Shown in pieces: positions 11,043-23,900 of a stretch of DNA of 64,000 nucleotides (within the stretch, counting starts at the first letter, position 1; each line of letters begins with the position of its first letter). Position numbers and translations under genes: made by a program. Below the pieces are notes generated by a model that saw only the letters and a program-made list of their open reading frames with translations, did not search any database and was not told the DNA's origin. The DNA is from Zanthoxylum bungeanum (taxonomy: Eukaryota > Streptophyta > Magnoliopsida > Sapindales > Rutaceae): assembly GCA_019454045.1 (NCBI GenBank), contig SKCR01021379.1, positions 61,192-125,191 on the forward strand, read 5' to 3'.

Positions 11043-13476
11043 ATGGCTAGCAGAAACATCTCAGTACCAGTCGCTCATGGAGAAAAATCGGAAAAATTTG
11101 GTGGAGCAAACTTTAAACAGTGGCAGAGTAAAATATTGTTATACCTGACAACTCTCTTGTTGGCTAAGTACCTCAAAGATCCTCCGGGTCATGTGGAGGG
11201 AGAAACGGAAACAGCCAAGCAACTGCGAGAAGAGACATGGTCGTCTGGAGACTTCTTGTGCAAGAACTACCTTTTGAGAGGACTTGACAATACCCTATAT
11301 AATGTGTACTAAGGCATGATTTATGTGAGGATTCTCTGGAAATCTCTCGAGAAGAAATACAAAACCGAAGATTCTGGGCAAAAGAAATTTATCATGGGTA
11401 GGTTTCTGGACTACAAAATAGTAGATTCAAGAACGGTAATGTCTCAGTTGGGTGAACTGCAATTGATCATTCATGAAATATTGGATGAAGGGATGAAACT
11501 CTGTGAGACGTTTCAAGTTGCCACCATCATTGAAAAGTTACCTCCATCATGGAAGGACTTTAGGAGCTATCTGAAACACAAAAAGAAGCAGATGAGCCTT
11601 GAAGACCTTGGAGTTCGATTGAGGATCGAAGAGGACAATAGGAAGTCTGAGAAGGCCAGCTACAAGACTATGGAGTCTAAGGCCAACATCGTCGAGGGTG
11701 TAAATGGTAACAAAAAGAGAAAGAACAGTGGAGCTGATTCTTCCCAAGCTAACAAGGAGTTCAAGGGGAAGTGCTACAACTGTGGAAAAAGTGGTCATAT
11801 AGCAAAGGACTGCAGAAACAAGAAGTCTCAGGACAAGGGCAAGAAAAACAAAAATGAGGCCCATGTCACTAAAGATGAGTAGCCGACTGATGAGATCTCA
11901 GAGATGAACCTCTCAACAGTGGTAACTGAAGCCAACTTGATTGGGAATCTAAGAGAATGGTGGGTAGACACTGGGGCTACTCGTCATATATATGCAGATA
12001 GCAAGATGTTTTCCTCGTATCAGAAGGTCGATGGTGGCGATCAATCGACAATGGGAAACTCGTCTACCTCTAGAGTGGTTGGACAAGGCACAGTGGTTCT
12101 GAAGATGACATCTAGAAATGAGCTTACATTGAAGAATATTTTACATGTTCCTCATATTCGGAAGAACTTGGTCTCGGGCTCTCTCCTTAGCAAGAATGGC
12201 TTAAGCTTGTATTTGTTTCTGACAAGTTTGTATTGACCAAAAATGATGTGTATGTAGGAAAATGATACCTCAAGGAGGGCCTTTTCAAGTTCAATGTAAT
12301 GACTGTCAATCGACACACTGGTAATAATAAAGTTATATCTTCTGTTTATATTATTGAGTCACAAAATATATGGCATGTGAGGTTAGAACATGTTAATTAT
12401 GATATGATGCGTAAATTAATTAACATAGACCTTATACCTAAATTTTCAGTTGATAACCAACATAAATGTGAGGCATGTGTTGAAGCAAAAATGCATAGAA
12501 CATCATTTCATTCCATAGAACGAAGTTCTAAACCCTTGGAACTTGTACACACTGATGTGTGTGATATGAATATTATGCAAACAAGAGGCGGTAAAAAATA
12601 CTTTGTCACTTTTATCGATGATAGCACAAGATTCTATTATTTGTATTTACTGAGGAGCAAAGATGAAGCTATTGAGAGCTTTGTACACTATAAGAACGAA
12701 GTTGAAAATCAACTTGGCAAGAAAATCAAAAGAATCAGGAGTGATAGAGGTGGTGAATATGTGTCACCATTTGGTGAATATTGTTCCAATCATGGAATTA
12801 TTCACGAAACTAATGCTCCTTATTCGCCTCAACAAAATGGGATTTCTGAGCGTAAAAACTGAACGTTGAATGAAATAATGAATGCCATGTTGACGAGCTC
12901 TGGTTTACCCCAAAACTTGTGGAGAGAAGCCTTGCTTTCCGCCAACTACGTTCTGAATAAGCTACCTCACAGAAGATTGGACAAGACACCATATGAGTTG
13001 TGGAAATGTCACGTACCTTCCTACAAATATATGAAAGTGTGGGGGTGTCTCCCCAAAGTGATGGTTCCTAAACCTAAGAAGGTTAGAATATGACCCAAGA
13101 CCGTTGATTGTATATTCATTGGATATGCTCCCAATAGTAGTGTGTATCGATTCTTGGTACATAAGTCTGAAATTCCTAACATCAATCCAAAAATGATAAC
13201 TGAGTCAAGGAATGTGATATTCTTTGAAGAGACATTTCCTTGTAAGGAAAGACAAAGAACATAGTCTCTCAAAAGAACTATTGATACTGTCAAAGGCAGT
13301 GATCAAGTTGACCAAGAATCAGATTAACATGAAAATATTAAGGAAATTGAACCTAGACGTAGCAAAAGAGCTAGAACGTCTAAGTCATTTGGACCCAATT
13401 TTCTGACATACTTGTTAGAAAATGAGGCTCAAATCTATAAAGAAGCAATGTCTTCGTCGGATGCACCTTTGTGGAA
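11043..13476 (+). pseudogene. copia gag, protease and integrase, broken (A2)
   Basis: The ATG at 11043 starts MASRNIS. Gag is interrupted by TAA at 11310-11312, where A1 has CAA. The zinc knuckle at about 11775-11815 is intact (CYNCGKSGHIAKDC), unlike the other two copies. A TAG at 11880-11882 follows gag. The protease motif is [13 protein letters not shown], with the catalytic Asp kept. A frameshift near 12200 precedes the integrase, which keeps DDSTRFYYLYL, IRSDRGGEY and PQQNGISERKN. Its HHCC part reads WHVRLEHVNYD, with the G before the second His changed. Further stops are TGA at about 12860-12862 and 13091-13093. Confidence 0.88.
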
Positions 13477-13765
13477 GGATGCATGGGACATCCTGCAGAC
13501 TGTGCATGAGGGCACAATGTCTGTTAAAAATAATAGACTCCAAGATCTTGCTACTAGATTTGAGGTCTCCGGAATTAAAAATGATGAAACCTTTGACGAG
13601 TACTATGCTGAGATTAACGACATAGTCAACTCTAGCTTTAACCTAGTCGAGACCATTCCTACCAGTAGGATAGTTAAGAAAATTATTAGATCCTTACCTA
13701 ACAAGTTCTTACCTAAGATCACTGCCATCGAGGAAAAAAATGACCTAGATCACCTAAAACTATAG
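13412..13765 (+). pseudogene. Chimeric frame: end of A2 pol fused to SIRE-like gag
   Basis: The open frame begins in the copia A2 linker between integrase and RT (MLENEAQIYKEAM ... APLWKDA) and passes without a frame break into a gag of another lineage (WDILQTVHEGT ... LQDLATRFE). In copy A1 the first part instead continues into RT (APLWKEAINSEIDSI). The change falls at about 13476-13480. It is a product of DNA rearrangement between two retroelements. Nothing shows that it is expressed. Confidence 0.85.
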
Positions 13766-14983
13766 GAACTCGTAGGAAAACTGCAGGTATATGAGAAGAA
13801 ACTTCCTAATTATAAAAAGCCCAAAACCATAGCGATGGAGATAGCGAAGGAAGTTGCTCATGATCTGTCTAGCGATGATGATAGTGATAATCTCACGGAT
13901 CATGACTTGGCCATATTTGCAAAGAAATTTAATAAATTCCTTAAGCTGAAGAAGAGTGGTCGTGATAGAGATGAGAATGATAAGCTTAGAGAGAGTAGGC
14001 ATAATATGAGAGAGTCTAGAGAGGATAGGGGCAGCAAACCTCGTGTTATCTAGTGCCATGAATGTGAAGAGTATCAGCATATTAGATCTGAGTGTCCCAC
14101 ATACCTTAAGGCTAAAGATAAGAAAGCCATGGAAGCATCTCTTAGCGATTCAGAAGGTTTCTATACTTCTGGTGAGAGAGATGATATTATTAGTGATGAA
14201 TATGCTAGATTTGATTTCTCTCATAATGAGTCTGTAGATGAGGATAGTCTTCAGGTAGCTTATACTGAACTATTTAATGAGAATTTAGCTATAAAAAAGA
14301 CGAACGTAGAGGTCAATAAAAGGCTGAAGGAAGTAGAGCCAGAAAAGAATGAAGCTCAAGCTAAGTTTGGGCATATCCTTGTGATGATTGAAGATCTTGA
14401 GGAGAGGAATAAAAGGTTAGTTGAAGATGCTAGAATTCAGTTGTCTGTATTTTCTAGTGAAAATAAAAAACTAGACCGCATGTTAGAGATTAATGTAGAG
14501 CCTAATTGTGATAAGGCGTCATCGTCTAGAGCTGTGTCAATCACTCCTAAACGTGACTTAGGTAAGAAACCTGTTGTTGAATGTCACAAACATCCTCATA
14601 TAGTTCATCATCATGAGTCTCAATCTCGATCTAGAGGTGTGGTGGGTAAACCTCGCTCTCATCCGAGGTTTGTACCTGTATCCTATCACTGTGGCAAGAT
14701 AAAACACATTAGGCCTAAGTGCTTCATGTTACACAAATAAAAAATAAGGCCTAAAAGTGTGTCACATAGATTTGATTCTTCAAATCTAATTTCTCAAGTT
14801 TCTGTACTAACTAAACAAACATTTTTCCTTAGTGAGAAACTTGCTTTATTGACTAGGAATACTCAAATTGATGACTTTCCTAATAAAGTTTGGGTGAGGA
14901 AGCAAGATGACTTCCCATCTACCTCTGAGTGCATTGATTCTGAAATGCATAATGAGAGTGCACTTCGGTATACCTCTTCTTAG
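13477..14983 (+). pseudogene. gag: SIRE/Maximus-like copia gag
   Basis: Three stretches on the plus strand (13477-13765, 13835-14053, 14129-14740) carry a UBN2-type gag: TFDEYYAEINDIVNSSFNL, KIIRSLPNKFLPKITAIEE, then an acidic linker and a zinc knuckle CHECEEYQHIRSEC (CX2CX4HX4C, about 14051-14098). A coiled-coil-like charged region runs at 14260-14480. A second knuckle at 14685-14730 reads SYHCGKIKHIRPKC and lacks its first Cys. Two knuckles are typical of the SIRE group. Stops are at 13763-13765 and about 14051. The tail KVWVRKQDDFPS at about 14900 resembles the linker before the protease, but no protease follows. Confidence 0.8.
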
Positions 14984-15570
14984 AAGTTGCATTTTATTTT
15001 CCTATTGCATGTGTTTTATATTTCTGCATGTTTATTTTTTTTTACTGCATATGGGTGTGTGTGTTGTTCTTTGTTATTTATCTCTTGGTATATAGGATGG
15101 AAACTCGGACATAAATTTCATAGCTGATTCTGAATGGACGGTAGTATGATCTGCACTCGGGATACAACTCCACGTATCATTAGATATTGACAAACCATGA
15201 TATGTCTTTATATTTTTTGTGCGTGTTAAAACTAAAAAATAAAAAAAATACAAAATGAAAAAGACCAAAAATATTTTTTCTTCTTGTTAGAGCATGAAAA
15301 GCTTGTTGCATGTGATCCTGATATGTAGGATATATGTTTATGCATGTGTAATACGCTATTATTTTTTTTTGATGCTCTATATGCATGAGTGTGTGTGATA
15401 AAAACATTTAGTATATATTGTGCTTGCATTTCACATACACATGTTTGTATTATTATCGAGGCTTGGTCGCATGTATGAGTTTTTGAATTGTCATTCTAAT
15501 CTCTATCATACTTAGCTCACTAAATAGTGTGACCTTTGACTAGATGACTTTATGATATCCCCTAGTAACA

Positions 15571-15610
<40 letters not shown>

Positions 15611-16698
15611 TAATAATAAAATAATGATAATAATAATAATAATAATAATTATTATTATTACATTAGACTCAAGTGCAAAAGAGCCAATGGGCCAACTTCA
15701 AAAGATAAGAGCAAAAACCCTTCACTCGAAAGAGTTTTTATTTATGAGCTCATGCTATTTAGGGGGAGATTAATATAACATGCAACCGATGTTGCTTATT
15801 TTCAGGTCCTAGTAGTGCTGAGTTTGAACACATATTTTTTGCACTTGGTTTACTAAGGGATGAGATTTCCTTGGCTGTGTCCTGCTCATAAAATAAGGTC
15901 TTAAGCCTTGATTAGTTGTGCACCTATTTTTCACGCAAGTGCTTGTTATGCTTTAGTGTTTATGTCATATGCGTGCGTGTAGTATTTAGTAAAATTTAAT
16001 GTGATGCATATTATTTCATGTCATACACAGCTGAGTACTGACTAGGTATCATTGTACTTGCTTGAAGTGTTGTTTCAATCATTCTTTTTGATTGAATTTT
16101 TTTACTCATTGCATGCTTGTGTGTGCTTCATATATTGGCATACCATTTTTATGTGCATATCTATGAGTGTTTACTTCCCGTATGATTTTATGCTAACTTA
16201 GTAGAGTTATTAGTGAGGGGGAATACCTTTTTTAAATATTCTCTTGCAAGTGTCATCCCTTTACCCATTGTCATTCGTGATAAAAAGAGGGAGAGTAGTT
16301 TGAGGATTAGTTTGAGAGTAGTAGTAGTTTGGGATTAGTAGTATATCCTTGTTTTTATATCTCTGGTTTAGGCGTAGTAGGATTAACAGGGAGTAAGATA
16401 TCTAGTATCTATATGCACATGCATGAGTTTTTATCGCTGCTTTATCTTTTCTTTATATTCTCTGTGCTTTTCATGGTATATTCTTATTTGTGGATATTTC
16501 AGGTAAGCAGGTTATTTGCTGAGGTGGGGTTGATATCAAGACTACTTGGTTAGGTATTAGATCGAGTTTTATTGTAATAAGTAACTATCTTGATGGTTGG
16601 CAGTAGAGTATTTTCTTTTTGGGTCTCTTACTGTAGTCTTTGTATTAGGTAGTGTTTTGTCATGGAATGCCAAATGGGGAGATTTTTAGTTCCATTTT
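14984..16698 (+). repeat. Non-coding 3' region of the SIRE-like element
   Basis: No pol domain is visible between gag and the LTR at 16699, so protease, integrase and RT are deleted or absent. The stretch is AT- and TG-rich and holds an AAT/AATAATA microsatellite at about 15570-15660. It has purine-rich runs at 15760-15772 (TTTAGGGGGAG) and at 16670-16682 (AAATGGGGAGA), either of which could be a polypurine tract. Small open frames here have no recognisable content. Confidence 0.5.
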
Positions 16699-17767
16699 TG
16701 TTGGCAATGTCCGTAACAAAACATGTTCAATTGAGTTGTAATGAGTCTTGAAGATCTTGGAGTAATTGGACAAGTATTTGGACAACATCATATGGAGATA
16801 TTATTGTGGCGTTCACTCTTTTGGGTATTTCAGATGATTTAGAGCTTCAATTGATTTGCGATCAGTTTCATTGGAAAGTAGACTCGAAGACAATCGCGTA
16901 CATATAAAGAACACATGATTGGCCAAGGGACGAGAAAGTTACAAGCGTTTTAAGTTATACCCAAAAACTAGTTAGCGACCTGTGTTCGAGTTGCGTTCGT
17001 ATTTACGTTCGAAAGTCTAGAGGCAGAAACTTTGTGTTTGAGTTGCGTTTGAAGTGCGTTCGAATGCCCGTGCATAAGTAGGATATTTTGGACACATTTT
17101 TAAGCCAAAATACCACTAGGAAACCCTTTCATTTGCCCTACTTATATAAACAAATATTGAACCACCTTCACAAGTGTTGAAAACATATTATTCAGAGCCT
17201 ACATATATTTTATTTCAACCTTCTTGACAATCCACCTTGAAGACTTTGTTGTTAACCTGTCTTTTTTTTTGGGTGAGATTCCTCTATGTTAAACCTTCAA
17301 CACAACAAACCCAACTTCCTAAGCCTTCAGAGTTCTCAAAGAGGAAGATTGACAGCCATAGTTCTGGCGTTCAGAGTTGCAGAGTTGATTCGTTCATAGA
17401 CTTCAGAGGTTCTGAAGAAAACCGTAGGGTACGGGCTCGAGGAGTTCTTCGAGTTCTTGTAGTCTAGAGGTACTAAAGTCGGTGGAGTTTCCACCGTAGG
17501 GCTCTTACTATTACTGTAAGTTTTTCTCTTTATAGTGGATTTGGGCTGGTAGCCAAGATACTCGAAGTGGTTTTTTACTCGCACGAGTTTTCCACTTCGT
17601 CACCAAAATTATTGTGTTGATTTTGTGTGATTGATTTTTTTTATGCATTTTATTTATTTGCTTTGATTTATATTAATTAATCCATAGACACATTAATTAG
17701 AATTTGTCTTAATTAATTGTGGTAAATTTCGTATAGGGTCAGAATCTTGGATAAATACGAACTTTCA
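16699..17767 (+). repeat. LTR of SIRE-like element (probable 3' LTR)
   Basis: It starts TGTTGGCAATG after a purine run and seems to end in CA at 17767, where LINE sequence begins on the other strand. It contains a TATA-like box (CTTATATAAACAAATA) at about 17141-17156 and two GTTCGAGTTGCGTTCG-type units at 16975-17070. No 5' partner LTR is in the window, so the ends are inferred from the TG...CA signature and the neighbouring LINE. Confidence 0.55.
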
Positions 17768-18380
17768 CCTTCCTCTTTATCATTCTGATCTTTATTCCTT
17801 TTGAGCCAATGAAGGTTGCTTATAAGTTGATTCAGCTTAGCTTTTTTTCCCCCAAATTATGCTCTACTCCACCTTTGTAATCTCTCATGCACTTGACCAA
17901 TTTTCAGTAAAACTAACCTTGATAGGGTCATTATGGTTGTCTTCATCTCGATCAGCCCAACAATCCTCAATAATATTCCCATATTCTTCATAGCCACTCT
18001 ATATTTGGTGTCTCTATTTGTACCACCATGCTTCTCGTACAAGCTCATGATTTCATTAAAATCCCCTCCATAAATCCAAGGTAGCTGAAAGTTTGTGGCT
18101 AACCTCTTCAACAACTGCCAAGTATTTTTCTTTTAGATACTAACAGGGCTACCTGTAAATCTCCACCTAACCTCATCCTCTTAATCGTCTATGTGATGCT
18201 GACTGTAGGAAGATATATTCACCCGCAACTCCTTCTTCCAAAACATAGCCAACCCCCCACTAAAACCACATCTATCAAAAGCAATGCCACATTCAAAACC
18301 CAACCTTCTTTTTGTTTTTTTCTAATTGAAATTCCATTTTCTTAGTTTCGCTTAGGAAAACTAAATCTGGCTTATTAATA
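17768..18380 (-). pseudogene. LINE ORF2 endonuclease fragment
   Basis: Minus-strand open stretches carry the apurinic endonuclease of plant L1-type elements. NINKPDLVFLSETK at about 18340-18400 supplies the metal-binding Glu. LPWIYGGDFNEIMS at about 18040-18090 supplies the Asp and Asn of the GDFNE motif. Frameshifts separate them, and the order is correct on the minus strand. The fragment ends at the SIRE-like LTR on the left and at the family C repeat on the right. It is the N-terminal half of ORF2, while the fragment at 6714 is the C-terminal half. Confidence 0.8.
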
Positions 18381-18381
18381 T

Positions 18382-19756
18382 TGTTTACGGCCGTTTTTCG
18401 TTTCAAGGATAATACGGAAAATTGACCCCTTGAATAGACCTCCATCAGTAGTGAATTTGTTTGGTTACGTGGTTCGGCGGAGAGTGACTCCAACCTACGT
18501 CTATGAGAGAAATGGGGTATTTATTACATTCTCGGGGTTAAGAGTGTTCACGGGTCGGGTTGATTTTTTTAAATTTTCTTAAACCCAATCACTCGAAACT
18601 CGAAATTTTAAAGTGTGACCCGCGCGAGTCAGGTCACTGCAGGTCGAGTAAAAAAAATACGGATCGGATTGGGGCGAAAAAATGCATAATATATTTTTTT
18701 ATGATATAATTTTGATAGGATCTATAGTTAAACCAATTATGATAAATTAACTAGAGAGAAAAATAAAAAATCATTAATTGTGGGTCATGTCGTGTTTGAC
18801 CTAAAATTATATTTTTTATTTTGCAAACCCGACTGGGTCGGGTCGAATTACGTTTGGTCAGGTCGGGTCACGGGTTGACCTGACCCTATGAACACCCTTA
18901 CTCTGGGTCAAGACCGACCCGAGGTATAAGTGGGGTTTAGAGAATTCAAAGAGTAAATAACATCTTGGGTCTTATAATAAGCCCGTTACAATTCTCTCAA
19001 ATTGTCGGGTACCGACCTGCTTTTCTATATTTACCACTACTTTTTAAGCTCTTCGCTCTTTTACAAGTTGTAAGGTGTGAAATTTATTATCTCTTCCATG
19101 TTCACCCTTAAATCTGAAACTTCAACCCATTTATATAGACTTCCAACTCCACTATTCCACCGCCTATGATGTCAGCTCATGTCACCTTAATATCATTACC
19201 ATCGCAACACTCATCAACTACCCTCAAATATGCCAATAAGAATAGCCAATTTTACGGTCACTACACTAACTTATGGCGGTATATGGTGTCTCTGCTCTGC
19301 TACTTCATTGCCACTGCGCAACCCTATAGTGGCTGGGAATGGCTACTTCCAATGAGAAACATTATTTTTTCCACAGTCATCATTAACCTTATATAAGCTT
19401 ATCCTTTCAACTAGGGCATATGTCACGACTTCAACACAGGTTGACCTGTGTTTTCATCTTCAATCCTTGGACCAACATGTCGAGGTGGATGATACTTGTC
19501 AAAACTCACTCGACTTCTTCAACCAGTTCGAGATGTAACACATGTACTCCTCGGGTCGACTTTTACAAATACTCAAATGCTGCCAAATCCAGTACTTCTT
19601 CTTTAGGTCAGGTCGGTATCCCAACTTGCTTCGTCACTAGCAGATTCTGTCATCGAGAGGACTACTCTATATAGTGGGGTCAGATCCCTCTATTTGACTA
19701 CAGTCTCTCTGGGTCCTTGGACCATTATCATTCTCTTTTGCTCAATTATAAACCTC
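18382..19756 (-). repeat. Family C LTR-like repeat, copy 1 (left part)
   Basis: The repeat shares long blocks with 45735-46812 and 62951-64000: TACGTGGTTCGGC, CCTACGTC(C/T)A(C/T)GAGAGAAAT, TATATAGACTTCCAA and CTATTCCACCGCC. On the minus strand it would start TGTTGATGGTGG and end CCGTAAACA, with a TATA box CTATATAAATGG, so it looks like an LTR read on the minus strand. The rest of this copy resumes after copia B at 36281-36330. No coding domain belongs to it here. Confidence 0.6.
18539..18900. mobile_element. hAT-type MITE, 362 bp
   Basis: Terminal inverted repeats TAAGAGTGTTCA and TGAACACCCTTA are flanked by 8-bp direct repeats CTCGGGGT (18531-18538) and CTCTGGGT (18901-18908, one mismatch). 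The uninterrupted site is seen in the family C copy near 63145 (GGTCGGGGTCAAGACCG), which confirms the insertion. The inside is AT-rich with CGGGTCGGGT subterminal repeats and no gene. Confidence 0.85.
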
Positions 19757-19761
19757 ATTCT

Positions 19762-20365
19762 TGTTGTGGAATATGTGTTATTATATGAAAACTAACATGC
19801 ATCAGTCAAATCAGATCCAGAACACAACAATGAATTCAAATCTACACTAACATACCAATATAAGACATAAACCCTAAACCTTAGAGAATAAGAAAAACCT
19901 GGAAAATTGTAGATGTTGATTAAAAAATGAATCCAAGTCAAGATGTCTATGTCCTTAAGAACTTATTAGCCTCCGTCTCGGTGCTCTACGGATGCAATGT
20001 GGCTAACGTTCTCCAAGGATTCCTTGGATGCTTCTTATTGAATGGGCACTCCTTTAACAAGATCCCGAACTAGGACAATGGTGGAATCTCTCTCTTGACA
20101 CCAAAATAACAATGTAGTGACTCAAGACCTATGATTTTCTGGATGATTGAATGAACATTAAGGCTCCTTTATATAGGGCACCCTTTGGTTTGGGTTGTAA
20201 CCCTCCTAAGGGTTATACCTCTTCCTTAAACTCTTTGGAGCATATAGGTGTGTTCTTTCAATTAAAGGACATGTCCCTACATATTAGTGCCTTTCCCATA
20301 GGACACTTCTCAAGGAACATGACCCTCCTTGCATCTATACTCTATATTTAGAGAATTTACAACAA
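19762..20365 (-). repeat. 3' LTR of copia copy B
   Basis: On the plus strand it runs TGTTGTGGAATATG ... GAATTTACAACA. The neighbouring polypurine tract lies at 20366-20376 (TTGTGGGGGAT on the minus strand). A minus-strand TATA-like box (CTATATAAAGGAG) is at about 20163-20175. It is similar to the 35652-36275 LTR but not identical. Confidence 0.88.
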
Positions 20366-20905
20366 TCCCCCACAATTATCTAAATATTAATAAAGACACT
20401 TGAGAGAGTTTCCGTGAAATAAAACTGCATCGAAATAGGTAGCTTTCGCCTTGAACCTTTCCTAATGAATGACAATCAGATTTAATTGGCGAACTAGTGA
20501 CCCATAGTCTTGAACTGTTCCGCCGTTGGTGTAAACCAAGACAATTGCCAAGACACAGCTTTACTTCGACCATGAACATTGGTCTTGGATTCATCAAACA
20601 TTTTAGGGAAGTTAGCCTGTAAAATCCCATGGAAGCGACCTCAATTCTTACTTGAAATAGGTGATCTACTATGAAGAGGTAATCTGTCTTTACCCCCATT
20701 AGGACTCTTCTCCTAATATAGTTATCATTAAAAGCCTTAGTTTATCCTAGCCTTGACAGACAACACTCTGCGTCATTATCAGAATGGGAAAGAGTATAAA
20801 ACTCTACAGTGCTTGTTTTGAATTGCACAAAATTTTAGTTGTCCCTTTTTAACCTAGATCTTGGGATCTCCAGTCAGCTAGGTTGGGTTTCCACAGTGAC
20901 TATTC
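20366..20905 (-). repeat. Conserved 3' untranslated spacer, copy B
   Basis: The spacer between the pol stop and the polypurine tract matches 5619-6191 of A1 in inverted orientation, including GGAGATCCCAAGATCTAGGTT and GGGGGTAAAGACAGATTACC. The minus-strand open frame 20376-20699 lies in it but shows no known domain and is not shared as a frame in A1, so it is not called as a gene. Confidence 0.65.
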
Positions 20906-23900
20906 TTAATTTATAGGCTTCAAGCCCATTCCCATCGATGACTTCTCAACTTGCTCCCTAGGTAAACCTTTAGTAAGTGGATCCACTAGGTTTTCCTTTG
21001 ATTTCACATAATCGATCGATTTTATGCCACTTGAGAGCAGTTGTCATATGGTATTATGTCTGTGACGTATGTGTTGAGACTTACCATTATACATTGTATT
21101 TTGGTCTCTCCCTATAGCCGATTGACTATCACAATGTATGTTTATCGCAGGCACCGATTTGGGCCAATTTGGAATCCACTCATAGATTTGGAATCCACTT
21201 TATCCGATATCCAGTTAGCATCGCTGTATCCCTCTAGAAAAACAAGATATCTCGTATAATGTAGACCATATTTTGAAGTTTCTCTCAGATACCTCAAAAC
21301 TCTTACTATGGCTTTCCAATGGTTATGTCTTGGATTACTCGGAAATCTGCTAAGCCTGTTTACAGCCTGAGCGATATCAGGTCGTGTGCAATTTGTGAGA
21401 AACATCAGGCTTCCGATGATTCTCGAATACTCTAATTGCGATACGTTTGAGCCAGTATTCTTTGATAAATGAAGAGTTAGGTCTACAAGAGTTCTAGCCA
21501 CATTTAGATCTCCTTTATTATATTTCTCAAGTATCTTCTCAACATAGTGAGTCTGAGATAATATATATCATTCTGATGTTCTGGAGATCTTAATTCATAA
21601 GATCACATCAGCTACTCCTAAATCTTTCATATCAAATTTGCTGGTCAGTACTTTCTTGGTAGACTAAATCATCTCATGATTACTACCAATTATCAGTATA
21701 TCATCTACGTAGAGACACACAATGACATATCCTTTTTGAGTTGATTTGGTGTGCAAACACTTATCACACTAATTGATTTTGAATTCACTTGACAACATCT
21801 CTTTGTCAAATTTTTCATGTCATTGCTTATATGCTTGTTTTAATCCGTATAAGGATTTTACAAGTTTGCACACCTTCTGTTCTTATCCAGGAACATTGAA
21901 ACCTTCTGGTTGTTCCATGTAAATCTCTTTATCCAATTCACCATTTAAGAATGCCGTCCTTACATCCATTTGATTTATTTCAAGACCAAATATAGCTGCT
22001 ACGACTATGAGCATTCTTATTGACGTGATATTAGTCACTAATGAATAAGTGTTGAAGTAATAAAGGCTTTTTTTGTCTATAACCTTTTAGGACAAGCCTT
22101 GCCTTGTACTTATCTATTGATCCATCCGGTTTCATCTTCCGTTTGAATATCCATTTGTAGCCCAATGGCTTACAACCTAGAGGAAGATCAACCAACTCCC
22201 AAGTATGGTTTTTTAGGATGGAATCAATCTCATTATTGATCGCCTTTTTCCACAGAGGTGCCTCCGACGAAGATATTGATTCTTTATAGCTTTGAGGCTA
22301 ATTTTCTAACAAGTATGTCAGAAAATCGGGTCCAAATGACATAGACGTTCTAGCTCTTTTGCTACGTCTAGGTTCAATTGCCTCAATATTTCCATGTTGA
22401 TCTGACTCTTGGTCAACCTGATCACTGTCATTGACAGTATCAATAGTTCTTTTGAGAGACTCTGTTCTTTGTCTTTCCTTAAAAGGAAATATCTCTTCAA
22501 AGAACGTCACATTCCTTGACACAATTATCATATTCGAATTGATGTTTGCAATCTCAGACTTATGTACCAAGAATCGATACGCACTACTGTTGCAAGCATA
22601 TCGAATGAATATACAATCAACAGTTTTGGGTCATATTCTAACCTTCTTAGGTCTAGGAACCATTACTTTGGCAAGACACCCCCACATTTTCAAATATTTG
22701 TAGGAAGGTACGTGACCTTTCCATAACTCATATGGTGTCTTGTCCAATCTTCTATGAGGTAGCTTGTTCAGAACTTAGTTGGCAGAAAGTAAGGCTTCCC
22801 CCATAAGTTCTGGGGTAAACCAGAGCTTGTCAACATGGCGTTCATCATTTCCTTCAACGTTCGGTTTTTGCGCTCAGTAATCCCATTTTTTTTAGGCGAA
22901 TAAGGAGCACTAGTTTCGTAAATAATTCCATGATTGGAACAATATTCACCAAATGGTGACACATATTCACCACCTCTATCACTCCTGATTCTTTTGATTT
23001 TCTTGCCAAGTTGATTTTCAACTTTATTTTTATAGTGTATAAATCTCTCAATAGCTTCATCTTTGCTCCTCAGCAAATACACATACCAAAATCTTGTGCT
23101 ATCATCGATAAAAGTGACAAAGTACTTTTTACCGTCTCTTGTTTGCACAATATTCATATCACACACATCAGAGTGTACAAGTTCCAATGGTTCAGAACTT
23201 CATTCTATGGAATGAAATGATGTTCTATGTATTTTTGCTTCAACACATGCCTCACATTTATGTTGATTATCAATTGCAAATTTAGGTATAAGGTCCATGT
23301 TAATTAATTTACGCATTGTATCATAATTAACATGTCGCCATACATTTTGTGATGCAATAATATAAGCGAAAGTTGTAGCTTTATCATTAGCACTGTGTCG
23401 ATTGACAGTCATTACATTGAATTTGAAAAAACCCTTAGTGAGGTATCATTTTCCTACATATACATCATTCTTGATCAATACAAACTTGTCAGAAACAAAT
23501 ACAAGCTTAAAACTATTATTGCTAAGGAGAGAACCCGAGACTAAGTTCTTCCAAATATCAGGATCATGCAGTACATTCTTCAATGTAAGCTCATTTCCAG
23601 ATGTCATCTTCAGAACCACTGTGCCTTTTCCAACCACTCTAGAGGTAGACGAGTTTCCCATTGTCATATGATCGCCACCATCGACCTTCTGATACTAGGA
23701 AAACATCTTGCTATCAGCACATATATGACGAGAAGCCCCAGTGTCTACCCACCATTCTCTCGGATTCCTAACCAAGTTGGCTTCTGTTACAACTGCTGAG
23801 AGGTTCATATCTGAGTCATCTTCAGTGACATGGGCCTCATTTTTCTTTTTCTTGCCTTTGTCCTGAGACTTTTTGTTTCTGCATTCCTTTGCCATATGAC

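Larger units (their letters stand above)
9811..13476 (+). mobile_element. Ty1/copia retrotransposon copy A2, truncated both ends
   Basis: This is the same family as A1: partial 5' LTR (9811-9974), long leader (9975-11042), then gag, protease and integrase. It stops just after the integrase, at about 13476, where SIRE-like gag sequence begins. RT, RNase H and 3' LTR are absent. The 5' LTR lacks its first two thirds, cut at the hAT junction. Confidence 0.88.

Noticed and set aside
15570..15660. AAT repeats considered as a CRISPR-like or regulatory array
   Set aside because: A simple trinucleotide microsatellite without spacers.
20376..20699. 107-codon minus frame before the copia B polypurine tract
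   Set aside because: The equivalent spacer in A1 has no matching frame, so this is chance in a conserved non-coding block.
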